Shown here piece by piece: positions 16,532 through 26,057 of a stretch of 64,000 bases of DNA (its first letter is position 1; each line of letters starts with the position of its first letter). The position numbers and the translations under genes are program-made. The notes under the pieces are model-generated. The model ran no database searches and was not told the DNA's origin. It saw nothing but the letters and a program-made list of their open reading frames with translations. Source of the stretch: JAAXGX01 sp965221595 (lineage in GTDB: Bacteria; Acidobacteriota; Vicinamibacteria; Vicinamibacterales; UBA8438); assembly GCA_965221595.1 (NCBI GenBank), contig OZ244900.1:2046001-2110000 (forward strand), given 5' to 3'.

Positions 16532-19219
16532 TCAGTCCGGCGTCTCGAGCTCCTTCTTGAGCTCGGCGAGCAGTGTCAGGGCAGCAAGCGGCGTCAGCTC
16601 GTCGAGATTCGCCGTGCGCAGGCGTTCCGCGATCCGCGCGTGGCCCGGCGCCGGGGCGTGGAACAGGCCGAGCTGCAGCTCCTGCGGCACCATCGCTGTG
16701 CTGAACGCGGGCCGTCCGCCGCGCGACAGATCGTCGCTCTCGAGCCCGGTCAGGATCTCCCGCGCCCGCCGCACTGTTTCAGCCGGCAAACCGGCCAGCC
16801 GCGCCACCTGGATGCCGTAGCTCCGGTCGGAGCGCCCCGGCTCGACACGGCGGAGGAAGATGATGTCGTCCTGCCACTCGCGGGCAACCACGTGATAGTT
16901 GGCCACCCCGGGCACGGCGTCGGCAAGGTCGGTCAGCTCGTGATAGTGGGTGGCGAAAAGCGTCTTCGGGCGGGCGTGCGCGTTGGTCGACAGGTGCTCG
17001 GCGACCGCCCAGGCCAGGCTCAGACCGTCGAAGGTGGCCGTGCCCCGGCCGATCTCGTCGAGCAGCACGAGGCTGCTCGACGTGGCCGCGTGGAGAATCC
17101 GTGCAGTCTCCTGCATCTCGAGCATGAAGGTCGACTGCCCGCGCGTGATGTTGTCCGCGGCGCCGACCCGCGCGAAGACGCGGTCGACGAGCGGCACCTT
17201 CGCGCTCTTGGCGGGCACGAACGAGCCGATGTGGGCGAGCAGGGTGATGAGCGCCGCCTGCCGCAGGAACGTGGACTTGCCGCCCATGTTCGGGCCGGTG
17301 ACGATGATCAGCTGCTGGGCGCCGTCGTCGAGCCGCAGATCGTTGGGGACGAAGGCGTCCGGGCAGTGGCGCTCGACGACCGGGTGTCGTCCCTCGACGA
17401 TTTCGAGCTCGGCGCCGGCATGGACCTGCGGTTTCGTGTAGTTCAGAACGACCGCCGCTTCGGCCAGCGCGGCGACGACGTCGAGGCCGGCGATGGCCCG
17501 CGCCGATGCCTGGATCCTGGTCGCCTCGGCGGCGACCTGTTGCCGCAGGGCTTCGAACAGCTCCTGCTCACGGTCGAGCCGGCGCTCGTCGGCTCCAAGC
17601 GCCTTCTCCTCGTGCTCCTTCAACGCAGGAGTGACGTAGCGCTCGCCGTTGGCGACGGTCTGCTTGCGATAGTAGTCGGCAGGCACCGCGTGCAGGTTCG
17701 ACTTCGAGACCTCGATGTAGTAGCCGAACACGCGGTTGAAGCGCACCTTGAGCGACGCAATGCCGGTGCGCTCGCGCTCCGCGTTCTCGAGCGCGGCGAT
17801 GTGCTGTTTGGCGTCGCGGCTGATGGAACGCAGCTCGTCGAGTGCCGGGTCGACGCCGTCGCGTATGCATCCCCCGTCGTGGGCTGCGACCGGAGGATCG
17901 TCGACGAGTGTAGCCTCGATGGTATCGCGCACATCCGCCACATCGTCGAGTTGCGCCACCAGGCTGCCCGTCAGCGGCGCGCGGCAATCGCCCAGCAGAC
18001 CGCGGACGCGTGGAATCACCGTCACGGACTGCCGCAACGCGACGAGGTCGCGGGGCCCCGCCGTGCGCAGTGCGACGCGCGCGATCAGCCGCTCGAGATC
18101 GTGCACAGCCTTGAACGTTTCGCGCAGTTTCGAACGCCCGGTCGCGCCGAACGCCATCTCCTCGACGGCGTCGAGCCGGTCCTGGATGGGTTCGAGCGCG
18201 TGCGCGGGACGCTGCAGCCAGGCGCGCAGCAGCCGCCCTCCCATCGGCGTCACCGTGCGGTCCATCTCACCCAGTAGCGAGCCGGTACGGCCGCCATCCA
18301 CCGACTCGAGGATCTCGAGGTGCCGGCAGGTGGTGGCATCCACCAGCACGTGGTCCGCGCGCGTCCGGAATACAAGACGCCGGACATGCACCAGATCCAC
18401 CTTCTGGGTGTCCTGGAGGTACTGCACGAGCGCGCCGGCAGCCCGCGCGGCGGCGGGGTGATCGGCCAGGTCGGATCCGTCGAGACTGGTCTGCAACTGG
18501 TCGTGGAGAGTCTGCCGCGCGTGGTCGAATCCGAACGTCCAGGGCTCGCGCGTCGTGACCGGGAGGTCCCGGACGTCGAGCTCGGGCAGAACCTCGGAAA
18601 GCTGCGAGTCGCGGGCCACGATGATCTCGCGTGGACGGAGGACCGACAGCTCGTCGGCGAGCGCCTGACGCCCGCTGTCGCCGGAGTACTCCGCGGCGCT
18701 GAACTCGCCCGTCGACAAATCGATCAACGCCGCGCCGTAGACCGCGCCCGCGGACCCGCGTTCCTGGTCGCGGGACGAGTCGGCCGCCGGGACGAGGGCG
18801 ATGAGAAAAGCGGGCTCCTTGGCTTCCAGATAACCGGCATCCGTCAACGTCCCGGGCGAGACGACGCGGACCACCTCGCGGCGCAACGGCTGCTTGGACT
18901 TCTTCGCCGCCGCGGTCTCCACCTGCTCGCAGATCGCGACGCGGAACCCGCGCTTGACCAGCCGCGCCACGTACCCGTCCGCGGCGTGATGGGGCACACC
19001 GCACATCGGGATCGGGCTGCCGCCGCTGTCCCGGGAACGCGAGGTCAGCGTCAACTCCAGCGCACGCGCAGCCACCAGCGCGTCCTCGTAGAACAGTTCG
19101 TAGAAGTCGCCCATCCTGAAGAAGACGAGCGTATCCGGGTGCCGGCGCTTGACGTCGAGGTATTGCTTCATCGCCGGCGTGACGTGCGAGGCACGGCCTG
19201 CCTCGGTAGGGGAGGGCAT
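16532..19219 (-). CDS. mutS: DNA mismatch repair protein MutS
   Basis: MutS recognises mismatches and recruits MutL. The 895-residue protein has the mismatch-reading Phe-x-Glu context FFRMGDFYELFYEDA (about residues 33-47), connector and lever domains, Walker A GPNMGGKST (about 640), Walker B LVLLDEIGRGT (about 715) and the C-terminal helix-turn-helix region ending LLAELKKELETPD. Length is normal. The stop lies nine bases before the start of the synthase gene on the same strand, so they may share a transcript. It is divergent from tsaB, with repeat copy A in the gap. Confidence 0.97.
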   Translation of the reverse strand: MPSPTEAGRASHVTPAMKQYLDVKRRHPDTLVFFRMGDFYELFYEDALVAARALELTLTSRSRDSGGSPIPMCGVPHHAADGYVARLVKRGFRVAICEQVETAAAKKSKQPLRREVVRVVSPGTLTDAGYLEAKEPAFLIALVPAADSSRDQERGSAGAVYGAALIDLSTGEFSAAEYSGDSGRQALADELSVLRPREIIVARDSQLSEVLPELDVRDLPVTTREPWTFGFDHARQTLHDQLQTSLDGSDLADHPAAARAAGALVQYLQDTQKVDLVHVRRLVFRTRADHVLVDATTCRHLEILESVDGGRTGSLLGEMDRTVTPMGGRLLRAWLQRPAHALEPIQDRLDAVEEMAFGATGRSKLRETFKAVHDLERLIARVALRTAGPRDLVALRQSVTVIPRVRGLLGDCRAPLTGSLVAQLDDVADVRDTIEATLVDDPPVAAHDGGCIRDGVDPALDELRSISRDAKQHIAALENAERERTGIASLKVRFNRVFGYYIEVSKSNLHAVPADYYRKQTVANGERYVTPALKEHEEKALGADERRLDREQELFEALRQQVAAEATRIQASARAIAGLDVVAALAEAAVVLNYTKPQVHAGAELEIVEGRHPVVERHCPDAFVPNDLRLDDGAQQLIIVTGPNMGGKSTFLRQAALITLLAHIGSFVPAKSAKVPLVDRVFARVGAADNITRGQSTFMLEMQETARILHAATSSSLVLLDEIGRGTATFDGLSLAWAVAEHLSTNAHARPKTLFATHYHELTDLADAVPGVANYHVVAREWQDDIIFLRRVEPGRSDRSYGIQVARLAGLPAETVRRAREILTGLESDDLSRGGRPAFSTAMVPQELQLGLFHAPAPGHARIAERLRTANLDELTPLAALTLLAELKKELETPD

Positions 19220-19241
19220 CGGAGTATGGGCGGCGAGTATA

Positions 19242-19415
19242 GCAGCCCGTGATGAAAACCCCGCGGCTCACCAGGACACGCGAGGCACCGGGTTGACCCG
19301 GCGTGACGAGGCAGCATGGCGGCCGTATTCGCCCCCTCCGGGGAACAGTCCAGCGCCGTCCTTCACGGGCTGCAGCTCCCGTCGAAATGCAGCGGTACCG
19401 CTTGCCACGGACTGC
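19242..19415 (+). repeat. MITE-like repeat, copy A
   Basis: This 174-bp element lies between divergent mutS and tsaB. It starts GCAGCCCGTGATGAAAAC and ends TTGCCACGGACTGC, an imperfect terminal inverted repeat. The inner sequence aligns with copies B, C and E (TGACGAGG block, GGGGAACAGTCCAGCGCC block, CCCGTCGAAATGCAGCGG block). One-base indels relative to B and C destroy any shared reading frame. Confidence 0.7.
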
Positions 19416-19449
19416 GGGCAGCCGCCCGATTCCGCTATCCTTCTCGGCG

Positions 19450-20211
19450 ATGCGGATTCTGGCGCTCGATACGTCCACGCCGACCGGCAGCGTCGCGCTG
19501 GCTGCCGACGGCGAGGTGACGGATTGCCGGATTGGAGACGCCGAGCGCACGCATGGCGAGCGCCTTCCCGGCGACGTCACGACGCTGCTCGCCGCGCACG
19601 GTCTGACCCCGGCCGACATCGATCGGTATGCCGTGTGTTCCGGCCCCGGGTCCTTCACGGGCCTGCGCGTGGGGCTCGCGACCATTCAGGCCCTGGCGCT
19701 CGTCAACCGCCGTCCGGTGGTGGCCGTACCTACGCTCGAGGCCGTGGTCTGCGCCGCCCTTTGGGTGCCGGCCGGCAACCAGCCCACGGACCTGGTCGGA
19801 GCCTGGATGAACGCGCATCGCGGTGAGGTCTTTGCCGCCCTGTACGATGTCTCGCGGGGCGGCAGGAGCGACGCCGGGGTTGCACCTACGGAGGTCGCCG
19901 GGCCGGTTGCCGCTCCCCCGGACGTCGTGCTCCAGGACTGGCGTGAGCGGCTCGGCGGCGACGGCCGCCGGGTGGCTGTGATCGGCGACGCGGTGGCGAC
20001 CGAGCGGCAACGCCTCCGACAGGCGCTGAACTGCGGCGGCCTGCTGACGCCGCGTGTTCCGCCGCTGGCACCGATTGCGGCTCGAATCGCTGCGGCGGCA
20101 GCCCGGCACGACGCCCGGTCACCGCATGCGGTTCGTCCCGTCTACATCCGCCGTCCCGACGCCGTGTTGGCGCGCGAGCGACGGCAGGGGGCCGGCGGCG
20201 CGGGCGCTTGA
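19450..20211 (+). CDS. tsaB: tRNA t6A biosynthesis protein TsaB
   Basis: TsaB is the non-catalytic ASKHA-fold partner of TsaD in threonylcarbamoyl-adenosine formation at tRNA position 37. The 253-residue protein has the N-terminal phosphate-like loop MRILALDTSTPTGSVAL and the family signature CSGPGSFTGLRVGLATIQALAL (split across residues 58-80). Like other TsaB proteins it lacks metal-binding histidines. Length is near typical (220-250). TsaD, TsaE and TsaC are not in the window. The ATG at 19450 is the only start compatible with the conserved N-terminus. Confidence 0.93.
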   Translation: MRILALDTSTPTGSVALAADGEVTDCRIGDAERTHGERLPGDVTTLLAAHGLTPADIDRYAVCSGPGSFTGLRVGLATIQALALVNRRPVVAVPTLEAVVCAALWVPAGNQPTDLVGAWMNAHRGEVFAALYDVSRGGRSDAGVAPTEVAGPVAAPPDVVLQDWRERLGGDGRRVAVIGDAVATERQRLRQALNCGGLLTPRVPPLAPIAARIAAAAARHDARSPHAVRPVYIRRPDAVLARERRQGAGGAGA

Positions 20212-20307
20212 AACCCCCGGGGCCGTGTGATACGGTCGCCCCTGGCCCATGGTGGCGGCCAGCCTCTGCCGAACGCTCCCGACTCAATCCGATACCAGGG
20301 AGGTGGA

Positions 20308-20535
20308 ATGACAGGCTCGCAGCAACTGCGGGAGAGTCTCCTGCAGACGGACGAGGAGTTCCGTCAACTGGCGGCACAGCATCGCGATCTCGATGCGCGA
20401 CTGGGTGAGCTCTCGCGCCAGTTGTACCGGACCGGGCCGGAGGACGTGGAACGGGCCACCCTCAAGAAACGCAAGCTGCAGCTCAAGGATCGGATGGAGG
20501 AGATTCTCCGGCGTCACGCCGCGACCCCGGCGTGA
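20308..20535 (+). CDS. YdcH-like DUF465 small protein
   Basis: This 75-residue helical protein has the DUF465 pattern: FRQLAAQHRDLDARLGELS followed by VERATLKKRKLQLKDRMEEIL. It is acidic and basic in alternating blocks, consistent with a coiled coil. A strong ribosome site AGGGAGGTG precedes the ATG. No biochemical function is established for the family. It lies between tsaB and the phospholipid genes, perhaps on the same transcript. Confidence 0.82.
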   Translation: MTGSQQLRESLLQTDEEFRQLAAQHRDLDARLGELSRQLYRTGPEDVERATLKKRKLQLKDRMEEILRRHAATPA

Positions 20536-20639
20536 CGCTGTTGGTGCCTCCCGGACACGGCCGACTGCCCGCACGCCACAGGCCGCGGCGCCCTCGCCCA
20601 CTGCGTCATGCTGCGCTGAAGCAACTCCACCGCCCAGAC

Positions 20640-21287
20640 ATGATGAGAATCGACCGGGCCGGCATCCCGTTCATTGCAGCGGCGCTGCTCGGCGGGGCCG
20701 CCTGCATGGCGTTCGGTCTCGCTGCCTGGGCCGCCGCGGCGGCCGCGGCGGCCGGTTCCTTCGGGTTCTTCTTCCGCGACCCCGAACGGCGTGTACCCGT
20801 GGCGCCCGGGGTCGTCGTGTCGCCGGCCGACGGCCGCGTCGTCTTCGCGGGTGCCGCCGAAGCCGGTGTGGCGCCGAGCGGCGCGTGGCGTCAGGTGAGC
20901 GTTTTCCTCTCGCCGCTCGACGTCCACGTGAACCGTGTGCCGGTCACCGGCCGGGTCACCCGCGTGGAGCGTTCCGCCGGCCGCTTCCTGCCGGCCTACC
21001 GCCGCGAGGCCGCGGCGGAGAACGAGCGCTGCGAGATCTGGATCGAGCACGGCGCCCAGACGGTGGTCTGCCGCCAGGTGGTCGGTGTACTGGCACGGCG
21101 GATTGTCTGCCGGCTGTCCGCGGGCGTGGCCGTGGCGGCCGGCCAACGTTTCGGTATCATGAAGTTCGGATCGCGGATGGACGTGTTCATTCCGGAGGGA
21201 GTCCGTCTGCTCGTGCAGGCGGGCGAGGTTGTACGGGGCGGTGAGACCATCCTGGCCGTCCTGGAGGACATCGCGGCTCCAGAGTAG
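20640..21287 (+). CDS. psd: Phosphatidylserine decarboxylase proenzyme
   Basis: The enzyme makes phosphatidylethanolamine from phosphatidylserine at the inner membrane. The 215-residue form is the short class. It has two N-terminal hydrophobic segments (residues 9-40), FFFRDPER, VVVSPADGRVVF, FLSPLDVHVNRVP, and near the C-terminus GIMKFGSRMDVFIP, where Gly-Ser cleavage creates the pyruvoyl group on the alpha chain. Two ATGs are adjacent at 20640 and 20643. The downstream phosphatidylserine synthase confirms the pathway. Confidence 0.93.
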   Translation: MMRIDRAGIPFIAAALLGGAACMAFGLAAWAAAAAAAAGSFGFFFRDPERRVPVAPGVVVSPADGRVVFAGAAEAGVAPSGAWRQVSVFLSPLDVHVNRVPVTGRVTRVERSAGRFLPAYRREAAAENERCEIWIEHGAQTVVCRQVVGVLARRIVCRLSAGVAVAAGQRFGIMKFGSRMDVFIPEGVRLLVQAGEVVRGGETILAVLEDIAAPE

Positions 21288-21302
21288 CATCGAGGCTTGG
21301 GC

Positions 21303-22109
21303 ATGCCCAGAGTGCTGTCCGTCTTCAGCCCGCCGAGACCGGAACGCCGCTTCCAGCGCGGTGTGTACCTGCTGCCGGGCATGTTGACGGTCGGGAACAT
21401 GTTCTGCGGCTGGGCCTGCATCGTCTACGCCATGCGCGGCGACTACGCGACCGCCGCCCCGTTCGTGGCTTTCGCGATGATCCTCGACACCCTCGACGGG
21501 CGGGTGGCGCGGATGACCGGTGCGACGAGCGAGTTCGGTGTCGAGTTCGATTCACTGGCCGACGTCATTTCGTTCGGCGTGGCGCCCGCGGTCCTGGTAT
21601 TCACGTGGGGCCTCGAGGCGCTCGGGCGGCTCGGCTGGGCCATAGGCTTCTTGTTCGTCACCGCCGCCGCCATGCGCCTGGCACGCTTCAACATCCAGGG
21701 CAAGGGCGGGGACAGGCGCTACTTCATCGGGATGCCCAGCCCGGCCGCGGCCAGCGTGCTGGGAGCCACCGTGTTCGCCTATCCGGGCGGTCTCGAAGGG
21801 ATCCGTGAAGCGGTGCTCGCACTACCGGTCGTGCTGGTGCCGGCCGCGCTGATGGTGAGCCGGATCCGCTACCGCAGCTTCAACGCACTGACCCCCGGCC
21901 GACGGCACTCCTATCTCACGCTGCTCGTGATGGCAGGCGTCATCGCCGCGATCGCGATCCACCCGCAGGTCGTGCTCCTCCTGATGGCCTACACCTATCT
22001 AGCGTCGGGACTGATCGGCGTGATCATCTCCCGTGCCCGCGTGCGGCCGACCGCCGCGGAGACCGAAGCGATTCCGCTGTCCTCCGTGCAGGACCGCTCA
22101 GCCTCCTGA
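21303..22109 (+). CDS. pssA: CDP-diacylglycerol-serine O-phosphatidyltransferase
   Basis: The enzyme makes phosphatidylserine from CDP-diacylglycerol and serine. The CDP-alcohol phosphotransferase motif D-G-x2-A-R-x8-G-x3-D-x3-D is complete in LDGRVARMTG..SEFGVEFDSLAD (about residues 60-84). There are about six to eight membrane segments in 268 residues, typical for the type II bacterial enzyme. The ATG at 21303 is used; a TTG two codons upstream is possible. The 3' end overlaps the convergent kinase gene by 12 bases. Confidence 0.93.
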   Translation: MPRVLSVFSPPRPERRFQRGVYLLPGMLTVGNMFCGWACIVYAMRGDYATAAPFVAFAMILDTLDGRVARMTGATSEFGVEFDSLADVISFGVAPAVLVFTWGLEALGRLGWAIGFLFVTAAAMRLARFNIQGKGGDRRYFIGMPSPAAASVLGATVFAYPGGLEGIREAVLALPVVLVPAALMVSRIRYRSFNALTPGRRHSYLTLLVMAGVIAAIAIHPQVVLLLMAYTYLASGLIGVIISRARVRPTAAETEAIPLSSVQDRSAS

Positions 22110-25100
22110 CGACACCGCGACCGGCAGCGTCAGCGTCACCGTCGTGCCGTGCTCCTTGCGGCTCTCGACGCCGATCGTGCCGCCGCTCAGTTCGACGTTC
22201 CGCTTGGCGATTGCCATGCCGAGCCCGGTGCCGGAAACCTTGGTGGAGAAGTAGGGCTCGAAGATGCGGCGCAGCGTCGCGGCATCTACACCGGCTCCCG
22301 TATCCGTCACGGCCAGCCGTACCGTTGCGGCCGACGCGACAGCGCGAATCTCGAGCGAGCCCCGGCTCGGCATGGCGTGCAGCGCGTTGTCGATGACATT
22401 GGTCAGCGCGCGTCCGACCAGGGTCCGGTCGACCAGTACCGCCGGGCACGCCGCCGGCAAGTCGACGGTGACCGCAATCCGATCTTCCACGCCCACCAGG
22501 TACGGCGTCAGCACACCGTGCACCAGGCCTGCGAGGTCCGTCGCCTCCCGGTTCACCGCCGGTGACGAGGCATAGCTCGAGAACTCCGAGGAAATCCGCC
22601 GCAGAATGCGGACCTGGGCCAGAATCGAGTCGACGCAGCTCTGGAGCACCGGGCTCAAGGGCTCGCCGCGATCCCGGTTCACACGCAGCAGATGCTCGGC
22701 CGAGAGCTGGACGGGCGTGAGCGGGTTCTTGATCTCGTGCGCCACCTGCCGGGCCATCTCGGCCCACGCCTCGAGCCGGTGCGTACGCTCCAGCCGACGC
22801 TGCTGATCCTTGAGATCGATCGCCATCCGGTTGAAGGCGGCGACGAGCCGCTGCAGCTCGTCGGCCGAGCGAACCGCCACCTGTGCGTCGAAATTGCCGC
22901 GCGCGAGCTGGCGGGTGGCGTGCGTCAGGCGCTTGACCGGGTCGGCAATCCGCTCGGCCAGGTAGAAACCGCTGCCCGCACCGAGCACGATGAACAGCGC
23001 CACGCCGAGCAGAATGCCGCGGTCGAGGTCGGCGATCTGATCCTCAATCTCCTGCTGCCGGGACGCCAGCGGCACCGTGAGAATCGCGTCGCGGCCACCG
23101 GCGCGAAGCGGCGTGGCGGCCACCAGGTAGCTCAACGACCCGATGGCGTCCTCCGTCACGTAGCTGGGCATGCGATCGAGGGCAATCGCGTCGTACACGC
23201 CGTCCGGCGTGCGCGTCGGCAGCAACCCGGATGTGAACAGGTCGCGCTCGCTCGTCGCCAACAATTGCGAGCCTTCGAAGATGTTGACGTCCTGGTCGAT
23301 GATCTCGCTGATGAAGACGAGCAGGTCGTCGTTGATGACGGACGCCTCCGCGTTGCCCGTCTGCTGGAGTCGCGACGATTCCTCGATTACGCGCTGCGCG
23401 ACTGCCGCCGTGCGGGCCGCGCGTGTCTCGACGTCGGCCCGCAGTTGAGCCGTGTAGTAGGTCCGAATTACCACAGCAAGCGCCAGGACCGGCACAACCG
23501 TTGCGGCGACGAACGCGAGCAGCAGACGCCGGTAGAAGCTCGTACGGATTTCGCGCAGCAAGGCGCGGCCGAAACGCTGCCGGGCGGCCGCCCACGGCGC
23601 CGCACTCACCAGGAGGAGGAAGAACGCGAAACACGCGACGCCGACGAAGGCCACGATCTCGACCAGACGCACCAGGTGGTCGAACAGCCCGAAGGCCGGG
23701 TAGCCGAGCGCGTAGATCCCGGCGCGGTTGTTGGTGAAGTACACCTCGTAATCCCGGCCGCTCTTGGCTCGCGTCGTCCAGAACGGTTCCCGCGAAGCGT
23801 GGACGCGCGCAAACAGCTCCTCGTCGAGCAGCCAGGCACTCGCACCCGACGTGAAGATCGGCTGCAGTCCCCAACCGTAGATGACCAGTTCCACGTCGCG
23901 TCCCACCTGTCGGTCTGCGAGCGGGCCGGCTTGTCCTCGCAGCAGCTCCGCGTACGGGTTGCGGGGCGAAATGAAGGGCAGCGCCTGATAGTCGAGGGCG
24001 AGGTGCACCACGACCGAACCGCGGGTGGCAGGGCTTACGGTATGCCGATCGACCGCTGCACACAATGCGCGGTCGCCGTGCAGGACACGGCGTTCCTCGG
24101 ACCCGAACGGCGCGGCTTCCCCGAAGATCTCCCAGTCGCACGTGCCCGATATCCAACCCTGAGGCACGCCTTCGTACTCGGGGAAGTTCAATGCGAAACG
24201 GCTGACCAGATCGCCCTGCGCGCCGTACAGCTCGACGGCGGACGTCAGCCGCAGCAGCGCGAGGTCGGTGCGACGCCACACAGAGAACGCACGGTCCGTA
24301 TCCGGCTGCTCGGCCTGCCGTTCGAGTGGCACCAGCGTCATGAATGGCAGCTCCGGGATGGCGTCGATCTGCGCCAGTGCCCGGCCGAGATGGTCCTGCA
24401 GCTCCTCGGGGTAGCGGGCCGCCTGCCGGGCGAACCGCGTTTCCACGAGCGCGCGCTTGGCGCGCTCCGCGTGATGCCACTGGGCGGGGTAGAGCAGCAG
24501 CGCGGGCAATACCACGGCCAGGAAGCCCGCCAACATGCGCGAGGCGTGAGATGCATGGCGAAACCGGGGCCGCACGATCGGGACGCTCAACGCCGCGGCA
24601 ATCGTGCCGCCCAGCGCGGCGGCGAACGGCCCGGCGGGCTGGGCGCCGGCCGCCGCGATCGCCAAGCCGGGCACGCTCCAGGCGGCAACCGCGGCGGCGA
24701 CCGGCAGCGGATCCCAGCGCGCGTGCCGCCACGCGATCCGGGTTGCCATGAGCACCATGACACCGCTCCAGAACGCACCGACCGCCGCGAGCAGAAGCCC
24801 GGCCAGCAGTGCCGCGCGCCCGGCGTCCCACGGCGACAGGGAGGTGTGCAGGAGATCCACTGCCGAACCCGCCACTGTGTCCGCGGTGGCGGCATGGAGC
24901 CCGGTCAGGATAGCCGCCAGCAGGCTCCCGCCGGCCAGGTGTGTCAACAGGAAGCCCGGCGCCCGGCCGGATGACAGGCTCCGGCGGGTGCGGCGCGACG
25001 CGCGACGAACGCGTTCCAGGAACATCGCTGCCAGCAGTGCAGACGCGACGACGAGGGCGCCGCAGAGCAGCAGATCGGCCGGGGAGCGCAGCAGACCGGG

Positions 25101-26057
25101 CAGGAGAGTGGAGCTGTAGACCTCCGGCGAGAACAGACGGCTCCGGTCCGGGGCCGGTGCAGCGGCGACGCGCAGCAGGAGCACGCCGCTGCCGAGTCCC
25201 GCCGCAGCCAGGCCGCCGAGCCGCAGGTTGTCTCCTGCGGTCGCTCGCCGCGGCGGGAAGATCGCCCCCGGCAAAACCGCGATCAGGATCACCAGGACCG
25301 CGTATGCCAGGCTGAGGTCGCGAACGGCCCGCCGCCAGTCGCTGCGCGCCGCCCGCAGGTCCGTGTCGGACACCGTCGCGTCCAGCAGGCGCTCCCCGTG
25401 CGGCGATCGCAGCTCGAATGCCCGCGCGCCGGGCCCGGGTAGAGAACTCTCGCCGTGGGGTCGCACGACGACGTCGGCAATCGGTGCAGCCAGACGGAAT
25501 GCGTCGGCCGGCGCCTCCGCCACGCCGGGGGCCGGCGACAGCATCCGCTCCGCCGCGATGGAACCCATGCGCCTGGGGGCTGCCGCGCTGCCGGACGGTT
25601 CCAACACCGGCTCGATGTAGACGAGACGCAACCCGAGCGGTCCCGGGGCGACAAAGAACCTGCGGTCCCCCAGCACGCGGCGGGCGGGAATCTCGGACGG
25701 CCGCCCCGTCCAGGCCCGGGCGGACGCCGCGGGGCCGTAGATAGTGACGGCCGCGTCGGATACGCCACCGGCCGCCGTCGCGGCGCGCGTGGCCGCGAAC
25801 AGCCTGGGCAGCGAGGCGGCATCTCCACCGATGCCGGCGATTACCTCCGGCTGCACGGCCAGACGCGCCGCGAGCGATTCGAGCGACACGGCCATGGCGG
25901 CGAAGTCGCGCGAGACGCGGCGTTCGACCCGGCGGAAGGCGGCGTCATCCGATCCGCCCAATCGGCCGACCTCGATCAGCCACCCCCCGGCATGAATGAG
26001 AATCACCCCGGCGGTGACGGCCAGCGCGGCACGCCGCAACGAGCGCAGCCTACTCAT
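22098..26057 (-). CDS. Very large NtrY-like membrane histidine kinase
   Basis: This 1319-residue sensor kinase is far longer than NtrY (about 750). Order: N-terminal helix (about 10-28), an extracytoplasmic domain (30-245), a multi-helix membrane region (about 250-530), a second large extracytoplasmic region (530-810), a helix (about 810-835), a third helix and small sensor region (865-1005), a HAMP domain (about 1025-1075), HisKA with H-box ARQVAHEIKNPLTP (His near 1107), and an ATPase domain with N-box VIDNALHAM, DTGAGVD, FEPYFSTK and GTGLGMAI. The C-terminal third is NtrY-like. The ATG overlaps the stop of the upstream propeller gene by eight bases. No response regulator is adjacent. The signal is unknown. 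Confidence 0.88.
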   Translation of the reverse strand: MSRLRSLRRAALAVTAGVILIHAGGWLIEVGRLGGSDDAAFRRVERRVSRDFAAMAVSLESLAARLAVQPEVIAGIGGDAASLPRLFAATRAATAAGGVSDAAVTIYGPAASARAWTGRPSEIPARRVLGDRRFFVAPGPLGLRLVYIEPVLEPSGSAAAPRRMGSIAAERMLSPAPGVAEAPADAFRLAAPIADVVVRPHGESSLPGPGARAFELRSPHGERLLDATVSDTDLRAARSDWRRAVRDLSLAYAVLVILIAVLPGAIFPPRRATAGDNLRLGGLAAAGLGSGVLLLRVAAAPAPDRSRLFSPEVYSSTLLPGLLRSPADLLLCGALVVASALLAAMFLERVRRASRRTRRSLSSGRAPGFLLTHLAGGSLLAAILTGLHAATADTVAGSAVDLLHTSLSPWDAGRAALLAGLLLAAVGAFWSGVMVLMATRIAWRHARWDPLPVAAAVAAWSVPGLAIAAAGAQPAGPFAAALGGTIAAALSVPIVRPRFRHASHASRMLAGFLAVVLPALLLYPAQWHHAERAKRALVETRFARQAARYPEELQDHLGRALAQIDAIPELPFMTLVPLERQAEQPDTDRAFSVWRRTDLALLRLTSAVELYGAQGDLVSRFALNFPEYEGVPQGWISGTCDWEIFGEAAPFGSEERRVLHGDRALCAAVDRHTVSPATRGSVVVHLALDYQALPFISPRNPYAELLRGQAGPLADRQVGRDVELVIYGWGLQPIFTSGASAWLLDEELFARVHASREPFWTTRAKSGRDYEVYFTNNRAGIYALGYPAFGLFDHLVRLVEIVAFVGVACFAFFLLLVSAAPWAAARQRFGRALLREIRTSFYRRLLLAFVAATVVPVLALAVVIRTYYTAQLRADVETRAARTAAVAQRVIEESSRLQQTGNAEASVINDDLLVFISEIIDQDVNIFEGSQLLATSERDLFTSGLLPTRTPDGVYDAIALDRMPSYVTEDAIGSLSYLVAATPLRAGGRDAILTVPLASRQQEIEDQIADLDRGILLGVALFIVLGAGSGFYLAERIADPVKRLTHATRQLARGNFDAQVAVRSADELQRLVAAFNRMAIDLKDQQRRLERTHRLEAWAEMARQVAHEIKNPLTPVQLSAEHLLRVNRDRGEPLSPVLQSCVDSILAQVRILRRISSEFSSYASSPAVNREATDLAGLVHGVLTPYLVGVEDRIAVTVDLPAACPAVLVDRTLVGRALTNVIDNALHAMPSRGSLEIRAVASAATVRLAVTDTGAGVDAATLRRIFEPYFSTKVSGTGLGMAIAKRNVELSGGTIGVESRKEHGTTVTLTLPVAVSSGG

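Noticed and set aside
16022..18277. Long open frame antisense to mutS and the synthase gene
   Set aside because: It spans two real minus-strand genes with conserved motifs, so it is a composition artefact.
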